Numbered from the stretch's first letter, positions 1-9,467 are shown. The stretch: 24,194 nucleotides of DNA from Priapulus caudatus (GCF_000485595.1 NW_014577264.1:165434-189627), one strand, 5' to 3'. Made by a program: numbers and translations. Notes: generated by a model from the sequence alone, not told the origin.

Positions 1-1100
1 CGTATCCAGAGAGACCGCTGGGTACAAGATGGCGTGTGCGCAGAAAGATGCGTTGTTCCCGACCGCGAGAGCCGGTTAAGCGCCGCCTACCTGTACGTAC
101 GACTTACGTACGTCGGTGTAAAAATAGGCACCGCCACGCCCACACGTTGTTCGCACGACGGCGAGGTCTGCCGTCCCGCGCCACGGCAGCGCGCGCGGCG
201 GTCAGGTACGGTGGTAAAAACTATGCACGTTACGCCCCAGCCAGGCCCCTGACGCCGCACGGCCGGCGGGGTTTTGGAGATAGCATCTAGACCCGCCCAC
301 GGTGGAGCCATACCAGACTTCGTTAAAACCTCTGTGATAGACATGATGGGCGGATATACTCGGCAGTAGCCCACGTCATCCGTAGCGGCCAATGACGCGA
401 AGCGCGCGTGGCTGGCATTGATTGACAGCATTTCTTGCGGGTTTTCTTGTAGGAGCCACTACGCGCTTACCCGTGAGGCGCCCCACCCTCAAAAATGTTA
501 GGGGGCCGTTTGGAGATCGTGGTCTCTGAGCGTCGATGGCCGAAATGCGGTTGGAATTCCGCCCATTATTTCGCCGGAGTTCGTTTTCAGACCCCTGTCA
601 TAGATATCTGTCTAATGGACAAAAAGGGGGGGCGTATTCGCGTCGTGGGGGCGGGGATAACTCAGGCGCCGCTAAGTCCCGTCGAGGGCCTGTAGGGGAA
701 TGATTTGCAATTGGAAAACCATAACTATGGCGGATACTGAGTCACTTGACAAAGAACATAAGGATTAGTTGTTTGAAATTACCTTAACAGCGTCAATATA
801 TTTTGGATTTCATCCTAAAATTGAATTACTCTTAACATCACAAAACTTCAATGCATTGCATTGCATGGTAGAGCGCGCCATAACTTATAAAAAAGTGATC
901 TTAAATGACTTAGTCTCTACAGTGACAAGTGGGCACCATTGCACTAGATACTGGCTAAGCCCAACATAATACAAATGTGGAAACCACTACATTTCCACTT
1001 TCCAGGCAATATACATGCCCTGCCCACTGAAATACATTGACACAAGGCTCGTGAATGTTAACATGGTTTAGTTATTTTTTTAATTGATTTTCATTAAAAT
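1..1100. other. Gene-free left end: GC-rich to ~700, then AT-richer
   Basis: Bases 1-700 are rich in CG, GCGC and CGTACG-type words and differ sharply in composition from the AT-richer DNA after 720. The equivalent stretch in copy B (17,066-17,680) is equally CG-rich. Short frames on both strands do not keep their reading across the two copies, so I call no gene. A CpG-rich stretch upstream of AT-rich DNA could be a promoter-type CpG island, but no TATA box, initiator or exon supports this. This is also where copy A carries most of its extra bases relative to B. Confidence 0.5.
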
Positions 1101-1102
1101 CT

Positions 1103-1954
1103 CTATAATGCAAGGTGCAACTTAGGCCTACCTCTTTGTCATCAACAACAATTTTTTTCTTTTCCAAAGCCTTCATGAGTCTTGAGGGGGCAGTCGACCC
1201 AGTTCACTCGTATAGTTTCTGTTCTCGAAATCCATGCAGGACTGCTTTTTGACATAAAAAAAGCGGTCAGCATCATAATTTGGTCACTTGTATTAATGAC
1301 GTTCCAAGGAAGGCTTCAAATGCGTGGTCTGACGAAGGGCATGGGACAATAGAAAATAAAATTTCTTGTTGTGAACACGACACTTCTTGTTTTGTAAAGT
1401 TGCTCACTTTTTGCACGCGGTGCGCTCTGACAGGGAGACTGAAACACATCGTGGCGATTAACTCAAAACTCATTGTAATATTTCACGAAAGGTCAGTTCT
1501 GCATCGCAGTTACAACTGAGCGGTTCAGATTCGACACCATGTTCTCTCGCTCCAGTTCAGTTCAGGAGTAACAATGTCATTAGGTCATCTTAAATACTTC
1601 AAATTCTGCTGCACACATTTCGCGTAGTTTTGGTTTTGCTTGCGGGCTTATAGTTGCTTGTTCGGATGATGCACAGTTACAGACCATCGAACGAGGTCTA
1701 AGATCTGACCTCACTGCTCTATTGCCATTTACTAATTACTAGGCCTATCATTACGATTTTTCATTAGCAGAAGGATTTTTAACACAGAGCACGCGCCACT
1801 ACTTTGCTGTATGCTTTCAATCTGCATGCAACAGATAAGCGGGACAGTTCAGAACGTCTTTATCGTAACAATAAACGCGACCGTGGATGACCTTTCATAA
1901 TTTCCTTGACTGTTTACGATTCCCTAACACTATCACTAAGAGTAACAGTAACAT
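1103..1954 (-). pseudogene. Frame-broken copy of the 268-codon candidate gene
   Basis: This is the copy A counterpart of the minus-strand frame at 18,060-18,866. The DNA is clearly homologous over its whole length, but single-base insertions and deletions throw the frame repeatedly. The longest readable piece is 66 codons at 1,273-1,473; it shares the peptide words QEVSCSQQ, PCPSSD and AFEAF with the copy B product. The putative splice-donor context (GAG followed by GTAGGC on the minus strand, near 1,126-1,134) is preserved. The breaks may be true mutations, making this a pseudogene, or sequencing error, in which case A and B are the same gene. The indel-rich, substitution-poor pattern favours error. 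I do not assign a function. Confidence 0.6.
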
Positions 1955-2515
1955 TCACGTAAATTTTAACTTTTGCCGCCATTTCCTTCCTTCGCGACAT
2001 GTACATAAACACAGAGGCGTACATGGATTTGCCTAAAATCAGCGCGGTCGCCGAAATGTGTTTTTTTGGCACGGAACAGATCACACAAACTTGGTAGTGC
2101 AATTGCTAGTCGGGGGGAACAATAATCCCCATAAAAATAGCATATATATATATATATCATATCATATATATAAGTACGATATCGCGTCACCGTCTTTTAT
2201 GATCATATAAATGCAAACTAGTCTTATTTTGGTTTTCAGGTTTTTAAAATTTTGTCATTTATAAGGAAATCTTTTTCTTCCTTTTTATATAATTGTAAAA
2301 TAGACACATTTTCTATTGCGATCGTCTGTACTGATGTCAATTTTACCAACGTTGATTTTCCCTGCTCCACGGTCTGTGTGCACTGATCTCTTATACACTA
2401 TACCATTTTATATTATAGAGATCAGTGTCTGTGTGTTAATAAATCGGATGTTTTTCCTGTACCAGAAATCCAACTACGGGAAGTGCCCCTGTGTGGTTAC
2501 GCCAAAAATGTGCGC
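1955..2515. other. AT-rich intergenic stretch with (TA)n run and hairpin
   Basis: Upstream, on the minus strand, of the broken frame. It contains an alternating TA/ATC tract at about 2,141-2,172 and a stretch around 2,250-2,300 that is identical in both copies. On the minus strand near 1,983 an ATG in a good Kozak-like context (AAATGGCGGC) opens a short frame beginning MAAKVK. The hairpin is listed separately. No RNA gene or further coding sequence is recognised. In copy B the same stretch lies at 18,867-19,421. Confidence 0.5.
2381..2427. repeat. Hairpin with 14-bp arms (copy A)
   Basis: The left arm at 2,381-2,395 (CACTGATCTCTTATA) pairs with the right arm at 2,414-2,427 (TATAGAGATCAGTG) across an AT-rich loop. 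One extra T in the left arm interrupts an otherwise perfect 14-bp stem, and copy B shows the perfect version. It could be the termini of a very small inverted-repeat element or a structured RNA stem. No promoter or known RNA family is recognised. Confidence 0.75.
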
Positions 2516-3044
2516 AGGACATGTGTTTCGTATATAACATTATCGACAACGTATACAACATCGTACTAAAGTAAAGATTAAAGTGCTACAAATTTAATTT
2601 TATGTGGTCTACGTGCATTCGTATAGTTCGCGGAAGTGTGTCAGCTTAAGCTGGTTACACTATGGCGAAAAAATTCGTCGACGACGGCTAGATTTTCTGT
2701 GTTCTACGCGTCCAGGCACCTCTCACGAGTCTCAGTCTCAGCTCTCTCGGGTTCTCACTCTATTGCAAGGAACAAAGAACACTACAGCGACAGCGACCGA
2801 CGCGTAACTCGACAAACGACTTTTCAGAGAAGTTTAGAAACTATTGTTTCCTATGAGCCATTGCACACTGACGCGGACAACGCACGACGACACACCTCGA
2901 CGACACAACATATTAGAACCGTTCTCTATTTTCCAGCCGACGTCGGCGCCGGCGACACTTTACAACATGGCCACCCTATCACAGCCGTTTCCATCCGGCA
3001 CGTTGAGCTCGCCATTACGTCATAAAATTATAAACCAATGCTAG
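2516..3044 (+). repeat. Copy A counterpart of the CGAC-rich stretch
   Basis: Homologous to 19,422-19,961. The frame is split here: only the part from 2,636 to 3,025 stays open, with shared peptide words LETIVSYEP and VGAGDTLQ. The stretch contains GTGTCAGCTTAAGCTGG at about 2,637, then words built on CGTCGACGACGG, and ends near GCTAGCCAGG. I read it as probable non-coding dispersed repeat and not a gene. Confidence 0.35.
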
Positions 3045-3470
3045 CCAGGACAGCTTCTAGACTTGGTCCCAGACGGCTAAACTCAGCACCGCTTGTTCAT
3101 CAACAGTGGAGCGCGAACCCATCTAAACAAAACGGCCAGGGCGTGGTCGGGGCCAGCCATCATACGTTGATTATTGTTTACGTTCGTATTATATGCCTGA
3201 CGTGTATATTACTTATTATTTATTGCTCGATATACAATAGAGCGTTTTTCAGCAATTTATTTAAAGCAGCAGCAGCGAGTTTTTTGCTTTTGCTCATGAG
3301 TAGCACTGTGGTGCGTGCTGGGTGAACTTTGTCTTTACGGTCGCGTCTGTTGTGTCGCTTGCCAGTGTGGCTGCGGCCAGTCGCCGCGGATCTTGTCGTT
3401 TGTCGTGTACGGTCGTCTGCTGTCGCTTGCGTTGTGTCCTTCGGCCTTTAGGCTGAGGACTGAGGGGATG
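3045..3470. other. Non-coding stretch, no gene seen
   Basis: It holds a short ATTATTTATT-type AT stretch, a CAGCAGCAG run near 3,268 and a CGCGTC/TGTCGC-rich stretch at about 3,340-3,430. No frame is conserved between the copies over a useful length. The matching part of copy B is 19,962-20,380. Confidence 0.45.
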
Positions 3471-3970
3471 TTCACTGTTGTGCCAAAACTTGGAATCTTG
3501 CACAAACTTGCGAATTTCAGCGACACTCCGCAGTTTTGCGGCAACCAATCTGAGATTGGGCAAACAGAGGTAAAACAGGAGCTTGCACAAACATAGATTA
3601 TTGAGGATTTTCAACTGTGTATATCCCATAACTATATTATTATTTATTATTATTAACCTATACTACTCTATAGTATACACAAGGTCGTATACCTTCTTCC
3701 TGTGTTTGGCACCTTTGTATAAATATTAAATCATAATAAATGATTATAATAAATAATATTGAATAAATAATGAGATAAACTCTCTTCCTAGTTTGCACAC
3801 GACACCACCCAGACTCGCTCATGAGCGGGTTTGTTTGAACGCCGACTTGGTTTTCAGTTTGCCCCAATCTCTTGAGAGTTGGTCAGCCAAACTAGGAATC
3901 CGCACGTTGGGCAGCACAATCGCTGCACAATCTTGAGGATTGTGCAGTATTCCGAAGTTTGGGTCACGAC
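3470..3970. repeat. Cluster of related palindromes around AATCTTGAGATT (copy A)
   Basis: Three hairpins of similar design sit in this half-kilobase. Bases 3,545-3,559 form CCAATC-TGA-GATTGG. Bases 3,864-3,882 form an imperfect CCAATCT...AGTTGG. Bases 3,923-3,947 form a perfect 10-bp stem CTGCACAATC/GATTGTGCAG with loop TTGAG, enclosed by a weaker outer pair CCAAACT...AGTTTGG at about 3,888-3,961. All centre on a TTGAG/TGA loop flanked by AATC/GATT. An AT-rich stretch (about 3,630-3,780) separates the first from the other two. The minus strand reads peptide words such as AKLRSVAEIRKFVQDS in both copies, but the frames are short. It looks like a small dispersed or minisatellite-type family. Confidence 0.6.
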
Positions 3971-4118
3971 ATCACCATAGGGGTGTCACTTTCCCGCCGG
4001 GCTACGAATTGAGGGCACGGTGGTGACGTTCTTGACGTTCACTGACAAGGCGGTTATATAATCAGTTCCTTATATTACTTATATTCAATATTATTATAAT
4101 ATTATTCATACCTTATTT

Positions 4119-4140
4119 CCCTAACCCTAACCCTAACCCT
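4119..4140. repeat. Telomere-like (CCCTAA)n run, about 3.7 units (copy A)
   Basis: An uninterrupted run of CCCTAA repeats, the C-rich strand of the animal TTAGGG telomere repeat. It sits between AT-rich DNA (TATTATTATAATATTATT) and ordinary sequence, so here it is interstitial. A second, less regular set of CCTAACCCTAAC and AACCTAACCC words lies at 4,399-4,432. Copy B has both sets (21,014-21,035 and about 21,310-21,338). Confidence 0.85.
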
Positions 4141-4255
4141 TATTACTAACACTAGATCTTTACTTATCTTAACACTGAGTGCTGCCACGTAGCGTCACCC
4201 TCATCTGACGCCAGAGGAAAGTTATTCCCCGAAACTGAGAGGTCTATCTCCCCCG

Positions 4256-4513
4256 CAGGCTACAGCCGGAACGTACCGCTGCGGGTACGCGGTCCGCCTA
4301 TACGTGGAACGTACCCTGGTACTATTCTTATATGGCGGATCGTACCTCGCTCTAGCATCCATCTAACGAGTCTAGGGAGTCGCCTTACGCGCTACTCGCC
4401 TAACCCTAACGTTTAAACCTAACCTAACCCTACCATATCAAATATGTTACCAGGGTGTGTTCCTGTATACCGGACCGTACCCGGGGTACGTCTCCGCGGC
4501 TAGTACCCTGGGA
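4256..4513. repeat. GTACC-rich inverted-repeat segment (copy A)
   Basis: The words GTACC and GGTAC recur on both strands: ACCCTGGTA at 4,313-4,321 pairs with TACCAGGGT at 4,448-4,456, CGTACC (4,476-4,481) pairs with GGTACG (4,485-4,490) across CGG, and GTACCCTGGGA lies at 4,503-4,513. The second telomere-like cluster lies inside this segment. A short non-autonomous element with imperfect inverted ends is plausible, but I see no certain target-site duplication. The copy B counterpart is about 21,165-21,424. Confidence 0.5.
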
Positions 4514-4611
4514 CATGTATTATAAATCTATTGCCATGAACTCAGATACTAATCACATGTACTTGACGACAGTTTTGTTTCATGGGTAGAAAAAATTCTG
4601 ATAAAGCCAAT

Positions 4612-4735
4612 ATAGTGTTGAGTAGTTAATAATGATAAAATTAGTCTAACGGATTACAGTACAATTACAATGCTATACGAACATGAAGAAAAAATAGTAT
4701 ACAAAAAAAGAAAAAAACTTCAGCACTATTCTGTA
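4612..4735 (+). repeat. Single copy of the GTTGAGTAGTTAA...CTTCAGCA motif (copy A)
   Basis: About 125 bases that run GTGTTGAGTAGTTAA, GATTACAGTACAA, ACATGAAGAAAAAATAG and AAAACTTCAGCA in order. The same series of words makes up the core of the tandem repeat at 8,284-8,885, on the same strand, and is found again at 21,533-21,660. It lies immediately outside the left arm of the long inverted repeat. Confidence 0.8.
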
Positions 4736-5595
4736 TAGTCAGGAGGCTTATGCCACGTAACAGAGCCCAAATCTGCAAATTATGAAAGACATTTTTAAGG
4801 GTCAATCTGGGTTCATATGTCCCTCAACTAAGAATTTTTTTTGAGGAGCGCCAACAAAAGTTTGAGCCTGGGACGAAACCCCCCTCCCACTATGGGCGCC
4901 GGCTGTAAGGGACCCGAAACTGTTATGTGCCATATCTTTACCTTCTTGGTCGATTTTGCCGCAAAGTTAGCGAGTCGGGATTTTGGGGGTTTAAACATCA
5001 GGAATCGACTGGGCGTGGTTGATTGGCAATTTTAGAATTTGTGCATAGGATCACGTTATATCGTTCATTCGGGTTCACCTCGCCGGGCCGAATCTGGTTT
5101 TCACGATATCGGTCGGCTATTTTCTCCAAAAAGTTAGTCAATTGTGGGGTTTTGAGGTCAAAGATTGTATTAGATACACCATGGGGGCCTACACTTTTCA
5201 GACCCTGGAAACAGTCGGTTCACCTGGGTAGTAGTACACGTAGTCAAAATCTGACAGACTGACAGTCTGCAATCCGTCCTCGGTCACTTGCGTTACATAC
5301 ACAGCCCAGCTACTGACTGCCTATCATTCTGTACATGGCTTCAATAGAGATTTTTGCCACTTTCTGGGTGCATAGTGCAGAACACGAAAGACACAATACA
5401 TTGTTCTTAGCGCATTTTGCATGACTGGCCACTTGAGTGTTCGCGAGAACAAATGCCAGTCTACGATCTCGAGTTTGCCGTCTTGCTGCGTCCGTGCGTC
5501 CAATTGAATGTGGAGTTGGCTTTGATAGAGTTTCCATCCACAGCATCGCAAGAGTGCGGGCTGGGCATCTGAGCTTGAGATGTTACCCCTAAGAT
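4724..5595 (+). repeat. Left arm of a ~0.85-kb inverted repeat (copy A)
   Basis: Read on the plus strand, this stretch matches the minus strand of 7,440-8,283. Shared words in order are AGTCAGGAGG, ATGAAAGACATTTT, CTGGGTTCATATGT, CCTCAACTAAGA, AGGGAC, GTTTAAACATCA, AGTAGTACACGT, GTCAAAATCTGA, GTACATG, AATAGAGATTT/AATTAGAGATTT, AATGTGGAGTTG, GATAGAGTTT. Homology stops around GTTACCCC (about 5,580). Divergence between the arms includes many substitutions and is much greater than between copies A and B, so the arms are older. Outside the left arm lies the single motif at 4,612. No transposase frame is seen between the arms. Confidence 0.85.
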
Positions 5596-7439
5596 GCAAA
5601 GGCAATGCATTCTTAAGATAGCTGCGACAAGCACAAGAACACAAACAACAAGAAATCAAATCAACGTCTGGCGTAGCATGATCTCGTAAATCGCGATCGA
5701 CAAAGAATATTCTTTGTAAAGCTTGAACTCTTCGCCTGCCAGAAATTCACCAATATTTGTCTGCTTGCACATAGAGGGGCCTACATATAGCTCAAGGTTC
5801 ACAAGGAGATCACCCCTCCTTTATCTCCCCGCAGTTTATATCAGACGTCAAAGTTTACAGTAAAATTGCTTTAGGCAATCGCTTTACCGCAGAATTTGTT
5901 TTGTGTAGAAGACGTGAATTGCCTCTTGGATATTTCCCAGAGGTTCATTGTCGGATGATTGGCGAGGGAAGGGTGATCACAATTGGAGTGCAAAAGTTAT
6001 GACGAGTTCGTCGCACTAGCATTCTCTAATGGAAGTGAAAGATGTTATCAAATCAAAGGTAAAAAGAAATCATGTGAGCTCCAAGCAGTGCCGATGAGTG
6101 TCGGCATTGAGAACCCTCGCATCCAAGGTCACCCAAGCAGACTGTTCAACAAATGAGAGATGCTTGCAAAGAACCGTGAAATCGCGAGGGACAAAGAAAC
6201 TTTTTCGAGGGGAGATAACGGGAATTACCTCGAGTGCTTCATCAAAAAAGGATGGAACCCTGTATCACAGTTCAAAGTCACGATTTTTCTGCTGACATCA
6301 ACCGAAAACGCCGTTACACCAAGTCCAACATGTCCAAAAGGTCTCGTTGTTGATCTATTCAGTGATTCATCCGCAGCGCCAGGCTGCCAGTCCTTCCAGA
6401 GGGGTCAACTTTTAATGAATTTGTCTCCAGGGTCCTGCAGAGCTTGAGAACACTGCCCACGCCTGGGCGCTGTCTCGGAATCGATATTGATTCAGTATAA
6501 CCCGTTAAGAATCAAGGGCCCCACGCTCGGAAAGGAAGTCCAATATGTTCAAAACGAGCAAATTAACTTTACTTGGTTGATAGCACTGACTCGAAGGATA
6601 TGTCTAAAATGCTTTTTTCACAGTTGATCAGAATAAAGACCAGACTAATGTTTGGTGTCATGGTTTTTTTTTTTTACCACTAATTGCGGGGAAAAGCTGT
6701 GGGTAACCCATCCTCCTGGTCCTGGAAGAAAAGATTTCTGTGTCACTAATGGTCTTGGAAATGTTCTAACGAATGCTGACCGTGAAAAGACTCTCTCACC
6801 AGGCCAAAGATGGAACGACTTTTAGAAGAGGGCGGACGACAGCGATGGGGATTGTGCCATTATTGGACGATGTTGGCATCGTGGTTGTATCGCGGATTGA
6901 CTTTGGGACGGAGAGTTGATTTGGACGTCATTGTCAATTCTGTCTCGCCTTTCATGGCCCCAGTCCTTGAAGATCGAGCCCTGGACTTTGAGCTGTCGTG
7001 TTGAATATAACTCGTTGGAACGAACAGGAAGAACGTTACATGTCGAGTGTTTGTTCATGGAGTCACTAGGCCGGAGGACGTCTGCCTGCCCTTGCCAGTT
7101 CTCTCCACTGCTTCACTCGGTCGGCGTTCTACCTGCTTTTTTCTACATACGCTGACCAAAAAGGATGTGGTTTTTCTCATGGAATAAGTGCTCGGACGAG
7201 GGATGAATGACCAATGGAAGGGAGGTTATTTAAACAACCTAGGCCTGGTGCCCAGCAGAACAGTCGATCCGCAGACAGAAATAAATACTTGTGGATTTGT
7301 GTGCTATGTATACTCAAAGAGGGCTGTGTACCAATATCTCAATGAAACTGCGGTTCTCAAATGTTCAGGGCCTCAGTTTCTGATGAGTTAAGGGACCTCC
7401 CACCTTTATTGGATTCCTTCAAGACTGCGCGGTTAGTTC
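5596..7439. other. Spacer between the inverted-repeat arms; no gene seen
   Basis: About 1.85 kb present in both copies up to about 7,100 and unique after that. It holds a T-run at 6,665-6,675 and mixed sequence. Frames are all under 100 codons and shift between A and B (6,098-6,295, 6,160-6,447, 6,810-7,004). If this were an autonomous fold-back or DNA transposon, a transposase should be here; I cannot find one, so the element is probably non-autonomous or decayed. Confidence 0.5.
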
Positions 7440-8283
7440 GCAGCCAGCGCCGTATCAGGCAGGCTATGGGTGTGGGGTAACCACCCTCAGATCCCCAGGC
7501 CTCCTCTTTGAGATGTGTGGATGCGAAACTCTATCAGACACAACTCCACATTCAATGGACAACGGACGCAGCAAGGACCAAACCTCTGGAGATCTGTCGA
7601 CTTCAAGGCCTGTCATTGAAATTGCGGTAAGAACAATGTCATGTGCCTTTCTTTCTGCACTTGCACACCGGGAAGTGCATAAATCTCTAATTGAAGCATG
7701 TACAGGATGATATGCCAGTCAGTGTTAACTGTGTACTGTGACAAGTGACTGAGGACGATTGGCGGCACTGTCATCTGTTCAGATTTTGACTCACGTGTAC
7801 TACTACAGGTGAAACGAATTTCCAGGAGTCCTGAAAGCTGTATCATGTGTAGTCTAATAAATCCTTTGACCCTCCAAGCCCAAAATTGATCTACTTTTTG
7901 AGAAAATAGGAGATAGTGAAAAACTATGTTCTGGGGGCTCCGCGAGGTGAAGCCCGGAAGGAAGAGTATCACGTGAGCCTATGACGAATCTTTGGTTCAA
8001 ATCCATGCCCAATCGATTTCTTGATGTTTAAACACCCCTAATATCGAACTCTAACATTTGCTCAATCGACCAAAGAAGGGCAAAGATATGGCAGAATATA
8101 CAGTTTTCGGCGTCCCTTCCCGCGGCGCCATGGCGGAGGGGGGGGGGTTCCGGGTCACTATTTTGGGCTCCTCAACAAAAATCTTAGTTGAGGCACATAT
8201 GAACCCAGATTTGATACCCATCAAAATGTCTTTCATAATTGTGCAGGTAAATGTGCATAAGGCCTCCTGACTATAATAGTGAT
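7440..8283 (-). repeat. Right arm of the ~0.85-kb inverted repeat
   Basis: Minus-strand match to 4,724-5,595. It contains a clean 7-bp hairpin at 8,170-8,193 (CCTCAAC...GTTGAGG) that is degraded in the left arms. A 119-codon minus-strand frame at 7,613-7,972 lies inside the arm but has no readable counterpart in either left arm, so I do not call it a gene. Homology begins at about 7,455 on the inner side and ends near 8,283, where CCTCCTGACTATA mirrors TATAGTCAGGAGG of the left arm. A tandem repeat begins immediately outside. Confidence 0.85.
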
Positions 8284-8885
8284 TAAGACAACATGAAGAA
8301 AAAATAGATACCAGAAAAAAAACCTTCAGAGTCTATACAAGTATAGTGATTAAGGCTAGCACATTTAACGATCATTTTGGAACTCGTACGATACACAATT
8401 ATATCATCTTACACAACGCCACACATACGCAACTTATATATTTATATAAATATCGGCTACACTGATAAATGCAATAGTGTTGAGCAGTTAAAGTGAAAGA
8501 TTTTCTGAGTGATACAGTACAAAACAGTGCATACAACATGAAGAAAAATAGAAACCAGAAAAAAACTTCAGCAATGGATGTACAAGTAAAGTAATTAAGG
8601 TACACTTTAACATCTTTTGACACTCATATGTACACCATTATATACATATGACATACATTACATATTCCATACATACATATACGCGCACACACACACTTAC
8701 ATTTAAATAAATATAAACATACTGATAAATGCAAGTGTTGAGTAGTTAAAATGATAAATTTTCTGAGTGATACAGTACAAAACAGTGCATACAACATGAA
8801 GAAAAAATAGAAACCAGGAAAAAAACTTCAGCAAAGTCTGTACAAGAAAAGTGAAAGACAACATGAAGGAAAAAAGGGTAACGTT
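8284..8885 (+). repeat. ~250-bp tandem repeat, about 2.4 units
   Basis: The word ACATGAAG marks successive units at 8,291, 8,536 and 8,794 (steps of 245 and 258), with a partial unit at 8,861. Other shared words are CTGATAAATGCAA, GTTGAG(C/T)AGTTAAA, GATTTTCTGAGTGA or AATTTTCTGAGTGA, ACAGTACAAAACAGTGC and AAAACTTCAGCA. A CACACACACAC run at 8,687-8,697 and TACATA-type words fill the linker. It is related to the single motif at 4,612 and 21,533. The 124-codon minus-strand frame 8,703-9,077 is a by-product of this repeat. Confidence 0.88.
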
Positions 8886-9281
8886 TTTAAAAATTTCCAC
8901 ACCGTAGGAGGGGGAAACCCCTTCCACACCCTCCCCCCATAGGGCGCTTCGCGCCCGCAGCATCCTCGCTTCGCTCATATGGTGAGACTCCCTGATTTTT
9001 TTCCTGGCTAACACCCTGCAGAATGCGTAAACTTGTATATTGTCGGTGACAAAATTGCAAACAAAAAAGCATCTCAAAATTCTGTAAGAGATGTATACGT
9101 CTCAGGGTTCTCCCTACGTTGCGCAAACGGGGCGCCCGCGCCCCGTTTGGGAAAACTCCCTGTTTCAATCGTTGCGCCCCGTTTGAATTATACCTCCGCC
9201 CCGATTAAATTCCACCACAATAAAAGTTTGACAGCGCGGGAATCGATCGTCAAGAATTCCCATTCGACCAGGACCACCGAC
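8886..9281. repeat. GC-hairpin-rich stretch, probable dispersed repeat
   Basis: It starts in a G-run/C-run pair (GGAGGGGGAAACCCC at 8,908) and has a hairpin GGGCG-CTTCG-CGCCC at 8,942-8,956. A perfect 12-bp stem lies at 9,124-9,149 (CAAACGGGGCGC, loop CC, GCGCCCCGTTTG), and the same CGCCCCGTTTG word is repeated at about 9,175. The words TCGCTTCGCTCATATGGTGAGACTCCC followed by a T-run look like a dispersed family. No coding sequence is recognised. Confidence 0.5.
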
Positions 9282-9467
9282 GCGTGTATTTTTACCGTAC
9301 CACTCATGCACTGCAGACCATACACAAGCACAAACAGTTAACCTGTACCGAACCCAACACTAACTGTACACCGACTCGGCTATCTTATATATACAAGAAC
9401 CCCAAATACCGTCTATGGTGTGGTGGCGATTTTACGCATTAATTAGTGGTACGGTAAAAAAACACGC
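9282..9467. mobile_element. MITE-like element with 23-bp terminal inverted repeats
   Basis: The left end 9,282-9,304 begins GCGTGTATTTTTACCG and continues TACCACT; the right end 9,445-9,467 is its reverse complement at 22 of 23 positions. The interior is 140 bases without a frame. A size of 186 bp with terminal inverted repeats fits a miniature inverted-repeat element. I see no clear target-site duplication, and the flanks (CCACCGAC left, CCCGGACC right) are not matched, so the ends may extend further or the site is old. A family cannot be assigned. Confidence 0.6.

Larger units (their letters stand above)
1..7150 (+). repeat. Copy A of a >=7.1-kb direct repeat (partner at 17,065-24,194)
   Basis: Every landmark in this stretch recurs in the same order and strand in copy B: GTATC at 2 and 17,066, ATAAGGAAAT at 2,261 and 19,179, GCAACCAATC at 3,541 and 20,456, ACAGCCCAGC at 5,301 and 22,230, AAAACGAGCA at 6,551 and 23,596. 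Most differences are 1-4 base insertions or deletions, often in or beside short runs, with few clean substitutions and long identical stretches between (for example about 2,250-2,300). That is the look of uncorrected long-read error more than of old evolutionary divergence, though I cannot prove it. The left edge coincides with the window start, so the real boundary is not visible. The right edge fades near 7,075 because copy B ends there. Any reading frame here should be read with the indel noise in mind. Confidence 0.93.

Noticed and set aside
87-431. 114-codon minus-strand frame in GC-rich DNA
   Set aside because: The copy B equivalent (17,169-17,423) is only 84 codons and agrees only in patches because of indels; the CG-rich composition lowers stop frequency.
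3294-3629. 111-codon minus-strand frame with AKLRSVAEIRKFVQDS shared with copy B
   Set aside because: The shared part is short, lies over the palindrome cluster and diverges at both ends; palindromic repeat DNA explains it better than a gene. A profile search showing a known domain would reverse this.
7613-7972. 119-codon minus-strand frame
   Set aside because: It lies inside the inverted-repeat arm, and neither left arm keeps a matching frame or recognisable peptide.
7985-8010. GGTTCAAATCC, a tRNA B-box look-alike
   Set aside because: No A-box, acceptor or anticodon stem around it, and the motif is absent from the homologous left arm of the inverted repeat.
8284-8885. CRISPR-like array
   Set aside because: The units are ~250 bp, diverged throughout and without constant-length spacers; this is an ordinary satellite.
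8703-9077. 124-codon minus-strand frame
   Set aside because: It spans the edge of the ~250-bp tandem repeat and an unrelated GC-hairpin stretch, and much of it is phenylalanine- and leucine-rich low complexity read from A-runs.
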